Shown here piece by piece: positions 43,280-55,322 of a stretch of DNA of 64,000 nt (position 1 is its first letter; each line of letters begins with the position of its first letter). The notes beneath the pieces are model-generated. The model made no database searches. It was not told where the DNA came from and saw only the letters and a program-made list of their open reading frames with translations. Origin of the DNA: Galaxea fascicularis (taxonomy: Eukaryota > Cnidaria > Anthozoa > Scleractinia > Euphylliidae); contig OX419336.1 in NCBI GenBank assembly GCA_948470475.1, positions 27,323,005-27,387,004 of the forward strand, written 5' to 3'. The translations under genes were made by a program, and so were the position numbers.

Positions 43280-44660
43280 TACAGTGTGTTTCAAGATGGT
43301 GTCCTTACAAAGGCACCTGTTGCATTGTGGGCTATGGCCCTCCTAGGCCATGAGTTTTTTTTTAATTTGATCTCACTGCGTGAAAATAAAACTTAACACA
43401 TATAAAACTGAGACAAAATATAATGTAACATCCTAAGAAGGAATGAAATTTATCTTGTATTACAGACAAGAAAAAGTAAACCCCTCCTTTAGAAAAAAAT
43501 TTAAAAAATGAAACAAATAAAAAACAGTAAACTACAGACAAAAAAAAACCAAAAAGTACAAGAGAATAGAAAAACAATTGTTGGTTTTTCTATGGCATGC
43601 ATAGGCCACTCTTTTGACTATGTTGCTAAATGCAAGGATTTGAAGTGTTAACCCTTCACACCAAAAATAGAAGGGTAGCACATTAAACGTCAGCTTTCTG
43701 ATCTTTTCATATTTTTGTGTTTCACTCCCACCCCTATGCAGCACCACAGTTTCTCTATAAACTACCACATTTGCCAAAAGCAGGGCTATCGATTTTCGTT
43801 AACAATAAAGTGTACATTGGGTAATTTCGTCTTATTTCAGCAAAGGAGGGAAATGCTTAAAATTCTCACCACAAGCAGTCGCAACTTCAGACGTTAAAAG
43901 ACAATACAGTACATACATGTATTTCCAACAATTTATGGATGATTATTTTCCTAATTACGTACCAAAACGATTCCCCCTCTTCACTGTCACTCTCACTCTG
44001 GTCCAAATCCTTGCCTTTTATAAGGTCATGTACCCTTGCATCAGGTACCTGGCCAGACCGGGGTTGGCCGTGGCCAAGGAACCTCGGCCAGCCTGGCCAG
44101 AATCAAATTAAATTGGAGGCCAGGCTGCATAGGTTCAGGGTTTACTAGTAGTGATATGGAATATAATTATTCCACCCAAGCTGCCAGGCCACAAAATCTT
44201 TCAGTGGCATTAATATGACTATTAGAGCAATGGTGAGTCAAAAGTCAATTACCAAACTAAGTTATTATGTATTCAGATCATCAAATTTATTCCAAACATA
44301 TTCTACCTTAACATTAAAGAACTTTGTCGGTGATTGCGATGAGACATAAAACTCAGAGTGATCTGATAAAACAATTGAGGTCCATTTTGATTTTGGTTTG
44401 TTCATGTAATTCAGCAGAAAGAAATTACTAACAACAACAAGTAATATATATATTTAGGCAAGCCCAAAAGCGGAGCTCCACAGTTAAACCAATATTGCAA
44501 TGCCACATTACTCAAGCCATGACTTCAGTAAGGACTTCTCTATATTGTGATTACACACACACACAGATATATATATATAAGTTTTTACTGTTTTGCTGCA
44601 GAGCCAGAGCCATCATTCAATCAAGTGCAAATGTAGATTTTCGAATTATGATCGGCCTTT
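43280..44660. other. No gene seen; GGCCAG-rich patch
   Basis: The stretch 44045-44120 repeats gg(c)cag words (ggccagacc, ggccgtggcc, cggccagcctggccag) and may be a small palindromic repeat. Other open frames have no motif. Confidence 0.35.
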
Positions 44661-44664
44661 GTGG

Positions 44665-45007
44665 TAGTGGTGGGCCAATGATCGATTGTAATCGAAAGTG
44701 AATCGATTATTCTTTTTTCATAATCGATTGTTGCAGAAAAATTAAAAATTTATTGGGGACACAAAAGTATTAATATCAAGAAAAATGTCGGTTTAATATC
44801 TTGGTGTGAGTTTGGTGTGATTTTTCATGGACTCCTAACTTCTAAGTCATACAGCAGATATAATCTAAGAATGTGTTTACCTGTGCGTACGCACTGTCAC
44901 TTTGACTTCTATGTAGGTGAAAAATACATGAAATGCTTATTGGCAGATTTTTTCAATTATAATCAATGATCGATCGGTTGTGAAATCTCAACCGATTCCC
45001 ACCACTA
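44665..45007. mobile_element. 343-bp hAT-like MITE
   Basis: The termini TAGTGGTGGG...CCCACCACTA are inverted. The flanks are CTTTGTGG (44657-44664) and CTTTGTGA (45008-45015), an 8-base target duplication with one mismatch, as expected for hAT elements. The subterminal region has atcgattg and its complement several times. No coding. Confidence 0.85.
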
Positions 45008-45251
45008 CTTTGTGACACAGGAACTATATGATTATGATGAGCAAAAACGATTAACAAACTTTTCTTCATCACAATTTAATTACATCTGATTACATTGCGA
45101 TACAAGTGGTAAAAATCACTTGACTAGGTTAACAGTTCTAGTGTCCCACTATTAAACCAACTTCACAACCAACATGTATTGGTGACATTTTAATCTATCA
45201 AATACTATTTTACAGCGAAAGTGCAATTAATAATGGTAATTCAACTAAGTG

Positions 45252-45356
45252 GAATGCAATTTGGTCTGAAATCATACACATGATTTCAAAATTTAATGAG
45301 CGTGCAGCGCGAGTTTGATTTGAAATCACAAGTCTGATTTTAGACCAAAATTGCAT
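45252..45356. mobile_element. Foldback MITE with gaaatca arms
   Basis: gcaatttggtctgaaatcat...gatttcaaa pairs with tttgaaatcac...agaccaaaattgc around a gtgcagcgcgag hinge. The arms are about 40 bases with scattered mismatches. Confidence 0.7.
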
Positions 45357-46640
45357 GATATGAAGTTCAATATTACTTTATTACACCCATTTTGAAATCA
45401 CAGTTTTTTGTCAATATTAATATTTATTTAATGTTCACTTCAGGAAAACCTGTTCTGAATTGTGGTGGGCTTAAAAAAAGGATGTGATTTAGAGCAAAAA
45501 GTAGTGCAATTTGGGAGTAAATTGCACTGTTGAGAGCCAATCTGATTTCATGAATGACGAGTGATTTGAAAATGGATATAATGAGTTGTTGATTACTCTT
45601 TGCGAGTTTCCAATAATGTCAACAAAGTGAAGCCGAGTATATAAACCGTCCGGACCCGCAACCAATACTTTGCCCAAAAAATGAGGGACAGCAGGGAAAA
45701 CGAAGAGTTTAGGTTCAAAAATGAAATATTGGATCGAAAATATGCATTTGGAAAAAAAACAAGATTTTTTAGTCCAGACAGCATGAAAACAACAAAAGGT
45801 AAGAAAACAAAGAATGATGCCGGCGAATGTTTGTTTGGCGTTCCTCGTAGAAATTGGAAAACTAAGACAAGTAACAAACATAACTCGTAGTCACAGAGAC
45901 AAATCACCATGTGTGATATAAAAGACACAACAGGAACACTAACCTGTGGACAGTTTAAGTCAGTCAACAATCACTCCGAACGCAAAGCTAAAGCAGAAGC
46001 CATCATTTCACACAAAAGTACTCATTTGCTAAGCAGATACAAATCCTTAGCGGGCCTTGAAGTTTTTCACCGTCACTTTGTGCTACTTCCCATGTCTACC
46101 AAGGAAGCTTCTTCAATTAAAGATTTTTAGCGGCAAAACCGTCCAGTTTAATACACAGCAAAAGTCAGCAATTGAAGACAGTGCCTGCATAATTAAAACC
46201 CTGCCAAACCACACGATCTTTTCTCTCGAAGATCCGTAAACTATAAAATAGTAAAGCCACGCAATGCAATTTGCTGCTCTTAACATCCAAAGGCTGATCC
46301 TCATCGGTTTAAACAAAAAAAGAACTTAGAAGTAGTCAAGGTAGGCGGCGAAAATTGCTTACAGGACGAAGATCTGTTGATCTATCCTGGCGAAAAATTC
46401 AGCCTTGTTTTGTCTGGCTTGAGTCTGCGATCGAATTGAAATCCAGTACCTGGTCAGCGGTCAACTTAAAAAAAACAGCTAACCTCAACAGCTCATAACT
46501 TGAGCCTGCAATATAGTCACATGATACTGGTCAGCGGATATGTTGTGTTGACAGGTGTCAATTGACCATAACATGGATGTTCAATATCAAAGATATCCGC
46601 TGTAAACTGGGTGGTGAGCTGGAGTATGGCCGCCATGTTG
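45357..46640. other. No supported gene; short hairpin
   Basis: A 10-base perfect hairpin occurs at 45502-45527 (agtgcaattt...aaattgcact). Overlapping frames at 45489-45970 (both strands) and 45909-46239 have no recognisable motif. Confidence 0.4.
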
Positions 46641-47905
46641 GATTATTATTATTATTATTAGGACATTATTAATTATTGTGCAAGGTCGTCATTTTCATCG
46701 GTCGTGCCCACAAGCAATACCACTAGCCAAGATTACCATGAGAATGGCAGTTGACGGGTATGGGGCTCCGCTTGGCGGCCCTTCGGGCTGCTGGAGCTCC
46801 GCTAAAAGGCTAATAGTAAAGTAAAAATAATGATTAACATCTCAAAAAAACTTAATCATCTGTAGGATGTTTCTTGCCACTTGTGGCCCTGTTTTTCCAA
46901 GAATTCCATTAATTTTTTAGACTTGGGTGTAAGGGAAAACCTTGGTCACAGTAGCTGCAAATGAAAGAAAATGCTGAATTAAGAACTAATATTCTTAGAT
47001 AATACTTGTCATCATTGTTTTGCATACATTTCACAAAGTCAAGTCCCCTCACGCAAAAAATCTCATCCATCTCCTTGTATCCCCCATGGGGAAGCCAATG
47101 ACATGTATAATACACCCCTTTTCTTAGCTAAGACCCAGGCAGTGAATCAAGTTTCAGACTATTCCATTGTTTTACCATGAAAGATACTGGTTTGGGGGAA
47201 TCCACAAGTTTGTAAAGGATATCATGGGGATTTTCTGCTGATAGACATATCGCCCAGGTAACTTTGTCTTGCAAGATTCCCTGATCCCCAGGGAAATTCC
47301 TCAAGTTTGATTGACTGATTTTCCAATCCTGGGGGTTGACCCCATGGGGAAGCATTAGAGTGTCACCAGATGACAACAGACAAATGAGTTGCAGAACTGT
47401 GACTGTTCTCATATTTGCTAGTAAAATTGAAGTGATGAACTTGTCACTTACAGAGTAAAAAATTCACCTTCCGTTGCATCTAGTGCAGTCTCCTGTTCTA
47501 CCGCTTTGTTGGTATGGCAGCCGCACACAGTGCACGACATTAATTCCTCTGGGGAAAATGACTTTTGCTGCATGCCTGATGGCATCCCCAGTGGTGCTGG
47601 CAATTTTACAATGGTGAAGGTTAATGAATTAAATTCTTTAATGTGCCAATTGAGTGATCATGGTTGTACTGATGGGTTTTGTTGGTACAACAAGATCAAC
47701 AACGATTTGTTTTTAACCAATTGTAATTTACGTCACAGTGGGTTTGCCAGCCTTTTCCTATCTGTAGGCCATAGAGTGCCAGAAGAGAGCATGCGCCAAT
47801 GGGTAATACACTACACTGACTTTTGAGATGCTTTGGTTTAAAAAGTATTTCACCTTTAAAGTTACAAATAATCATCATTTCTCCGTAGTAACTGTCTTTA
47901 ACCAT
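46641..47905. other. No recognised gene
   Basis: A (TTA)n tract lies at 46643-46661. Open frames at 47128-47412 (minus, 94 codons) and 47506-47826 (plus, 106 codons, Cys-containing) look protein-like in composition but match nothing I know. Confidence 0.35.
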
Positions 47906-47919
47906 AGTATTAATTAGTA

Positions 47920-48140
47920 TATACCACACAAGTGAATAGTACTTTTCACGCGCACTGATTGGTGATTAGCCAAATACTATTTACCTCTGAGCAGCTGAAG
48001 AAAAACAAAATGGCTTTTGTTGGTATATTGTCACAAATAAAGCTACTCTTTGGGCCACTAGTTATTCAGCTTTTGTGGTATATACGGTAAATATCCACCA
48101 CTATTCACCTCCACTTGGGTGAATAATTGTTAACTATTGA
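47920..48140. repeat. Possible foldback element with gtgaata words
   Basis: caagtgaatagtacttttca near the left and ccactattcacctccacttg near the right are partly complementary, around cgcgcactgattggtgatta. Termini are not defined. Confidence 0.3.
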
Positions 48141-50335
48141 ACTACAACTATAGGGGTCTAGTGAATCTTGGAACAAAAAAAAGGCTCTTTGTGGTGGAAC
48201 TTTGTCATATGGTAATCTTATTACATGCATATCAATCAACCATCTCCACTGCACTGCAGCCAAGAAAGTTGTAGTCACATGGAAGTAAAGAAGTTTTGCT
48301 GGAAGGAAGACAGTTTATTTTGAAAAGATTTCGAGATTCAAGAGTTTAATAATGTCTTGAATCTTGAATACATTTAACTTAATATTTACTGTAAATACAC
48401 ACATGAAGTCTTTCTGCAGGTACAGTTGAACACTGGAAAACTTGAGACATTTCCAAATCCGAATTTTATATGGATATCGTATGGAACTTGTGTGGAAATC
48501 AAATATTTTGCCAATATGGATTTAGTACAATTTTTCCAAACGTGGATTTTGGCTCAATACTAGTTTGGATTTTAAAAATACCTAACTAGGTTTTCAAAAA
48601 TATTTTGCAACACTTCCTCACAAGGAAACTTGCAAAACCACGCTTTGATTTTTCCCAGATCAAGTATACATAGTTGGAAATCTGTCTTACCAAACTTGGA
48701 TTTAAACATAGCCCACTCTGGAATGGGGGAAAACCGCACAAGTATTTACTTCGAAACACACACTTGGATTTTTACATAAACAAATTGTTTTTGGTTATTT
48801 TTTTTGCCATTTTCCTAGTATGGAAATATAGGACACCATTCATGGAAAATGTCCAGGACCTATAGTTGATTTTTAAACATTCCACATTTGGTTTTGGAGG
48901 GTTTCCTGTCTTGGAAGTCACCATAACCATATTGAATTTACGTCAAGTCAGTAATGCAAAAATACATTTAAGCTTTCTACCAAGCTTTCTGATTCTTGGA
49001 CTCTGGACAACAAAATCAAACAAAGCTTTACATACATGTATAAACAAAACTGGTAGCTTTTTATTACTTACAAATCATGCAGTGACTTGTACTATCTTAT
49101 AGAGCACCTGAGCTGATGATACACAGTAGATGCAGAAACTTCTACAACACTGAGATTATAATTAAGCAATACTGCTGTAACATGCTGTACTGAGCAGTAA
49201 TAACTTTTCACAATCTTACAACAATCAGTATGTTTACTCACATTCCTCTCAAATACTCACAATATAGGAAAGTAGCTAAAGCCAAATAATTGAAATAATT
49301 TGAATTAAATTCATTTGAAAACACAACAAATATTGCAATGGAAACTTCAGTAGCCAATAATAAATATCCTTTTGGTCTATAACAGCTGTCTTGGGGTTGC
49401 ACGAAATTTGAACAATGATTTAACATTTTAACAAACTACCCAGTTTTCTAGAGAAATTAACTTTCCGGCATAAAACCAAATCTGCCAGGAAATGCTCCGC
49501 TGAATCAGGTGGAAAACATAAGGCAAAAAAATTATTAGTGTATGTTTAAACGATTCGTAATATAACTGTCCAACATAGGATCACATACGGCTGATTTGGT
49601 GATATAACTATGTTCATGAAAATGTTTTAGTTATGATAAATATAGAAGAGGGTATCATGTGATGGTTGTTCGCTTTCATCTACAAAGTAGATAGTCCACA
49701 TTGGATTACATTGTAATGCAAATCAGAAACATTAACCATGGAAAGGGCTATTGCCTCAAATTCTAATTGGTTATTACACTTTGCATCTGTTGTAACTGGT
49801 CACAGTAATTAGTTTGGTTTTGGTTTTAAGATACTCAGTTGGAAACTGCTTGAACAAATAATATTTACCCTGCTGTTCATTTTTGTCATCGATTCAAACG
49901 GCCCTATTTCAGTTTACTTTAGCCTCTTTTTCAAAGGGAGTCAAAGTGTAGTATTGTACTTGACATGTGAATGAAAAATAATTTTCATAAGAGTAACTTA
50001 ATATGAACATGCTTTGAGAAAGAGGATGAAAAGAACTCAGAAATGGCTGAATAACTAGTTTTTGCTTTGTTTTCCCAGAATTTATTTTGAGATCCCTTGC
50101 CTTTCATAAAGAGACCTACAGGGTTGTAGGTCGAGCCGAGAAAAATGTTCATAATGCCCGGTCAATGGAAAATCTTGCCTGGTCAGCAGCCAATCAGAAC
50201 ACTCATACGATTGTAGCCATATTAAATATATATAATTATATGCACACACTGACTGAAGAGTGAATAACTACAACCCATACCCACTGACCTTCATCAAAGT
50301 AAAGAAGGTATCTCTTAAATCTGTCAAACTGTGAT
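48141..50335. other. Long stretch without a recognised gene
   Basis: At 48420-48880 diverged copies of a ttggattt/tggatttt word recur every 30-60 bases. The rest is AT-rich. No coding supported. Confidence 0.4.
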
Positions 50336-50349
50336 GCTGGTGGGTTTGG

Positions 50350-51360
50350 ACTTGTGGCAGAGGAGGATCCGGACTCAGATGCGCTATCTGTGGACAAGAC
50401 ATCTTTGCAAGTAAGGGGTATGGCTTTCTGTTGTCATCTGTGTTCCCTTATTGTCTTGAGGACTATTTCCAACACTGCTTCTCTTTGCAGTCCACACTCA
50501 GGAAAGAGCACACTTGTATCTGTCACTAGTTTGTCCACAAACTCTTAACTTGTGATGCACCTGTTCGAGAATGAATGGCCTACATTATCAAGTGATAATC
50601 TTGACGATCCCCAGTTTATTTTTGAAGAAAGCTGTTCAGAGTTTTCCTCTCATAGTTCAAACAATTTCAGAGGACATCCAGAAGAAACAGAAATTATAGG
50701 AATCGAGGACCTTGGTACTGAAGAGTGCAAACTTAGAGATGCCATCGTTTGTGCCATATTTGAAGGACTTGATCTTCTCCATGAAACAAAAGGATCTTTA
50801 AAAAACTTCCAGGAGCTATTAACAATGGCTAGACACATGTACTGCAAGGGAGCTGGTTTAGAAGATGATGATGAAACAATCAAGAAAAAGTGGCCAGGTG
50901 ACTGGACTGCTGCAAAGCAAATCCTAGTAACAGAGGGTTATGAAGATGTCAAAGAATACTTCATCTGTTTGAGTGATGAACATCCAGAACATTGGTACAT
51001 TTTAGAATCCCAATCAGATCTTTGCTGTCATTGTGGAGGAAAAGGTGACATCCCTTATTATTATCTGGGTCTCAAAGGAAAGATTAGACGCTGGGTGTCA
51101 CATCCTGACATGTGTTATGAACTGTTATTACACTGGAGAGAAATAGAAATGAAGGCTGGCATACAAAATAGGAGCTGTGGGATGGGAAGAGGTTTGCAGA
51201 GTTATCTTGGTTCTGGGATCCCAACACTGAGTGGTGTTTGCCTGTGCTATATCAGTATCCTGGGTGTGGCAATATCATTTCAGCTGAAACAGTTTTATCA
51301 GCTGATGAAAATGCGAAAGTTCTGGCCCATTTCACAGTTTGGTAATTTTTTTGCAGAAGC
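50350..51360 (+). pseudogene. EnSpm/CACTA-associated N-terminal protein relic
   Basis: Near 50354 a frame supplies LRCAICGQDIFASKGY, a zinc-finger-like CxxC. The main open stretch (50552-51150) is acidic and then reads WTAAKQILVTEGYEDVKEYF, ICLSDEHPEHWYIL, CCHCGGKGDIPYYYLGLKGK and RRWVSHPDMCYELLLHW. After a TAG and a frame change it continues ELWDGKRFAELSWFWDPNTE and YPGCGNIIS. From memory these blocks, in this order, occur in cnidarian EnSpm/CACTA-type proteins. The catalytic part seen at 59-60.7 kb is absent here. Confidence 0.55.
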
Positions 51361-51420
51361 AGCTGATGTGCTGGCACAGCAGGTGTCTGTCACAGAAGCA
51401 GCTGATGTACTTGCACTGTG
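51360..51420 (+). repeat. Short direct repeat agaagcagctgatgt
   Basis: agaagcagctgatgtgctgg and agaagcagctgatgtacttg occur about 45 bases apart at the end of the EnSpm-like relic. Confidence 0.7.
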
Positions 51421-51424
51421 AACG

Positions 51425-52255
51425 GTGAAAACAGTTGACAGAGGTGTGCACAACTTTTCAAGGCCTCCTTCTGAGACTTCAATTTCAACACTTTGGCCTG
51501 AGGTTGAGGGACATTGTTCATTTACTAAGATTAGTAATCCTTGTCAAATGCAAGAACAACTTTCTTGACAATTCACAGACAGTGGCCAATAGGACATTCA
51601 TCAAAATAATCATTGCCACGATTGTTTTTATAATTTAATTTTTTGTTTGAGCTTCAAAAGTAGGCAAGCATAGGCATTCTGTGGTGTTATTTCTTTAGTG
51701 TGGTGGATACAACGCAAACAACGGGGACCAGTGCTTGCAGTTTCTTTAAGTTGATGTTCCTCTTTGCTGTTATAATTTAGCATGCATTCTTTTCCTTTTA
51801 TGTATGCATGCTTTGTCGGTTTAGTTTTTCAGCAAGTACGCTTAAAACGAACCATGAAGTTTGGGAAACGATCCTACATGTTTCCCAAACTTTTTACTGC
51901 CACATTTGAACATGTTCTAGGTTGATTTTATCCACCAAATTTTGGCTGTGGTATATAGTGCGCATGGAGATTCATAAGATGCTTTAGTTTGCTTTTGTGA
52001 TCCCTTAAGTGGCATTAATATTTAGTTGTGTCTTTGAGCACTGTTCCCATTTGCCCTTTGGGAAAGTTCCCATCATGGACAATTGCTCCTGTTTTGAGTG
52101 GTCCTTTTAGCATCAAAAGGAACAGATTATTCACTTAGGGCTAAAAAAGAACCTTTTGTTCCGAATTTTTTACATTGTAACGAACGTTTTGTTCCTTAAA
52201 TGAGTGGCTTAGGAACAAGCGTTCCCAATGGTATTGTTCCCCTTTTATCCGTTTG
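51425..52255. other. No gene seen
   Basis: A ttgttcc/aggaaca word recurs near 52150-52240. No coding supported. Confidence 0.35.
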
Positions 52256-52259
52256 GTCC

Positions 52260-53520
52260 TTTGGAATTTAGCCGTGTTTTCAGTCTGTTATTCAAGTTTA
52301 TCGATCACTTGCAAGGCGAATGCAAGCTAAGACACAGTGGACGATTGGGCTACATTGATGCCATCTCTGAAATGATCGTCTTCAGAAAAATAAATTGCGT
52401 CTCAGACACAGTTCTTTGAAACTTGTCATTGACAGAATTCTGCCTCAAAAGAGTACACAAGACAGTGGCAAAGATGACGAGATTGCAATGGACACAAGAT
52501 CTAGACATTGAAACTCTTAATACTAGGGGGCACTGGGCAACCATGGAAGAACTGTTAGAAGTTTCATTTGCCTCGTAACAAAAACACCATGAAGACATGC
52601 AAGACAACTCTGGGTCAAGTTAAACCCTCGGACTTAACATTTGCCACGAAATTTGTGGCGGTGTATTTGTTCATCAAGGTGAAGGGGCCTCACCCTATGA
52701 CTTATCAGTAGTTGACAGTGGACATGGTTAGAACAGCCAAGGAGAAGGGGGAATTTATTGACCAGAAAAAGTTCAAGAGTCCTGGCAAGTACGGATTTGA
52801 CTCTGATTCTGACTGATGGAAGGATGCACCTGCTTGATAGCTACATCAATTTGGTAAGGCCATTGCTCAAACCCCAGTGTGAGTTTGTTCTGGTCACGAG
52901 GAGTGGAGGCTTACACAGCAAATTGGGCAACGTTATTAGTAAACTAGTCTTTGACACAATCAGAAAGTACATTCACCCAATGGGCTATGGCCAAATCGTC
53001 AAAATGCAATGATTTTGTCGAAAGATCAGAAACACAGCTCAGGCATTGCCAAAGTTCACTATCAAGTAGAGGTCGTGCAAAATTGCTTCAAAGGCTCAGG
53101 AGTGTCTGCAAAAACTACAGGGTACCAAGGGCTCTGGAGTGGATAAGGAGGTGAACACAAGGTTTCGCTGTTCAATGTCAGGTTCTGCAGCACTGGCTGA
53201 AAGCGCAGAATCGAAAAGCATAGCCCCTGAAAGGATTGCCCCACCATCAAGCTGATTGCGAATTCAAAGAAGTCAGTGCCGGGTGTTGAAATTTACAGTA
53301 AGCAACGAGTTGCTAAAGGAAGGGATTGCTAAGCATGGAATTGGACAATGGACCACAATTTTGAGAGATTCTGGGTACACACTTTAAGACAGCAGAACAG
53401 CAGACTCTCTAAAAAAAGGGGTGGGACTCAAATTTTCATCGGGGCTATGCACCTTAACTGAACACTTTTTTGTAAACGCAGAGATGTTTTTTTTTTCTTT
53501 GTCTGCTTGTCAGAAAACCT
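52260..53520 (+). pseudogene. Tyrosine-recombinase-like protein with C-terminal Myb domain, broken
   Basis: Plus-strand blocks in order: KRVHKTVAKMTRLQWTQDL, GHWATMEELLEV, SDLTFATKFVAVYLFIKVKG, a stop near 52710, KKFKSPGKYGFD, then after a frameshift TLILTDGRMHLLDSYINLVR, PLLKPQCEFVLVTRSGGLHS, KLVFDTIRKYIHP, and finally a Myb-like segment: KFTVSNELLKEGIAKHGIGQ, WTTILRDSGYTL, RTADSLKK. From memory this is a multi-copy cnidarian family. The HP..Y end of the middle part resembles the H..R...Y area of tyrosine recombinases, and here the expected R is G. The GQW..IL / RTADSLKK pair resembles telomere-type Myb domains. At least four stops and one frameshift. Confidence 0.5.
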
Positions 53521-53659
53521 ATCATGTTTTTGCATTAAACTAAGGATTGCAACATGGACCAACTCATTTCATTAGTTAATGACTCTTGCAGTTTTATTCA
53601 CAGACCCTAAACTAAATGGTGTAATAAACATGTCACAATAACTTTTCGAATGGTCACTC

Positions 53660-54740
53660 TTCTATTGATGGCTTGAAAAGTATTTGGTAATGGTGTTGTT
53701 ACACGCTCTTGTCACATTTTTGGATTGTGTGCTCTTTGATCGTGGCCACTTTCCACTTGGTTGCAAGCAGGCCTTGTTGCCTTGTTCTTTCAAACTGAGT
53801 GTGACTTGTATGCCAGCTGGGTATTGGAGTGATGAAAATGCATTCGTCTTCATCGTCCACTGCTTCTTCTGTGCCACAACTCTAATCATCTGAGAGGTCA
53901 CCTGGATCTACTTCATGGTGTCTTGCAGAAAGTGACGACGACTCTGTGAGCTCTTCTGGGGTTGGCAAGGCCCCGTGCACACTCTTGACTAAGTGTTAAT
54001 GACTGTTTTGGAGGACACCCAGAGACACACAGACATTATTCCTTTCCTGCAAGGCCTCATGGCAACCAAGTGTTCCAGGGTTGCAGTGGTGGTTCTTCAA
54101 CTTGTCTTCAAGGACTTCACGGTATGCTGTGAGCGACTTTCACATGACAGGTTCGAGACAAGTGAAGATGGACTTGATGCAGTCATGTAGTTTCTTCTCC
54201 ATACTACATAACCAGTGGCCTTCAAATGCTTTGCATGCTTTCTTGTATTTGTTCCTGTTCCTGGCATGCTTTTTGGTCATCAATGTATCTCCGCAGCTCT
54301 CTTTGAACTGGACTTGGCTTAGCCGAGTCAGCGTTCATTGCAAGCAATTGAGCACTCTGGCTAATGATGCCGTTCTTCATGTCATTTCTTGGCACGGTCA
54401 CATATCTTGAATTACTTTTGCTCCTCCTCGCGAAGCATGTGTTTCAGCTGCCAGTATTGCAGACTATCTGGATGCAACGTTTCTAGTGAATCTCTCAATA
54501 CAGCAAGTACGTCATCCACTGAGCCAGCCTCTTCCGTGCTATCCCATGATCTTTCCTCGTCACTCGTGTTGACAACCCACACAATGCATTCCATGACATG
54601 CTTTTGCAGCGAAGCTGCTGCCTTTTTTTTTCGGATTTGGAAGACTCTTGAAATGATATGTTACCAGGCATCTGTCCGTGGCTGGTTGATGTGTGGCACC
54701 AAAGTCCAACTTGCGCTGTGTTGTTAAAATAATTGTAGCA
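53660..54740 (-). pseudogene. Unrecognised minus-strand coding remnant
   Basis: The minus strand reads coherently through a few stops: TKKHARNRNKYKKACKAFEG, HWLCSMEKKLHDCIKSIF, LTAYREVLEDKLKNHH, and further on DEDECIFITPIPSWHTSHTQ and WKVATIKEHTIQKCDK. The uniform charged composition suggests a real decayed protein of 300 or more residues. I do not recognise it. Confidence 0.35.
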
Positions 54741-54837
54741 ATTTAAGTTTTAGTCCCAACTATCCAAAACTATATATCACTGGAAATCTTTCGAGCTATA
54801 TTTTTCAAAAGATGGTGTTGTTTTACCAGCAGCAAAT

Positions 54838-55036
54838 GTAACCTGACACCAGTCATTTAAATTAACAACTTGTAGTGCATCACCTATATGTACTTGAGTA
54901 AATATTTTTATAAACTGTTTCAATGAAATACCAATAATTTCCTGTTATTATAAAGAATATTGAATGCTTGTTGGGATGAGGGAAGAGTTTTAAGAAATTT
55001 TTAAATTGGACATCACAGCACTGGTGTCAAGTTACA
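54838..55036. repeat. 17-base inverted repeat around 165 bases
   Basis: tgtaacctgacaccagt at 54838 and actggtgtcaagttaca at 55020 are complementary with one mismatch. The outer words also partly match. It may be a small MITE located just 3' of the Mutator-type relic. Confidence 0.6.
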
Positions 55037-55322
55037 TGTCAAGAACATGACCACTATTTGTTCAATCAATTCCTTTGAAAGACCTCTATGGTAGTGTCCT
55101 TCACTCATCCCAGGAAACTCAATGAGAACAATAATCCCCGAAAATTTCAGGCTTATAGCTCTGATACTTCATCAGAAATCTTTTCTCTAGTATTAAAAAC
55201 ATACGTTTTGAGAAAAAAGGCCAAACATTAGAATTTAAATTAAACAACAGCTGTATTCAAATTATGAAGTCAGTGAGTAGCCATAAGTTCACAATTTAAT
55301 TAGGATAGGACAGGAGCAAGAG

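Noticed and set aside
45489..45970. Two overlapping minus-strand frames of 125-130 codons
   Set aside because: Hydrophobic, Phe/Ser/Leu-rich readings of AT-rich DNA with no motif, and the opposite strand is equally open.
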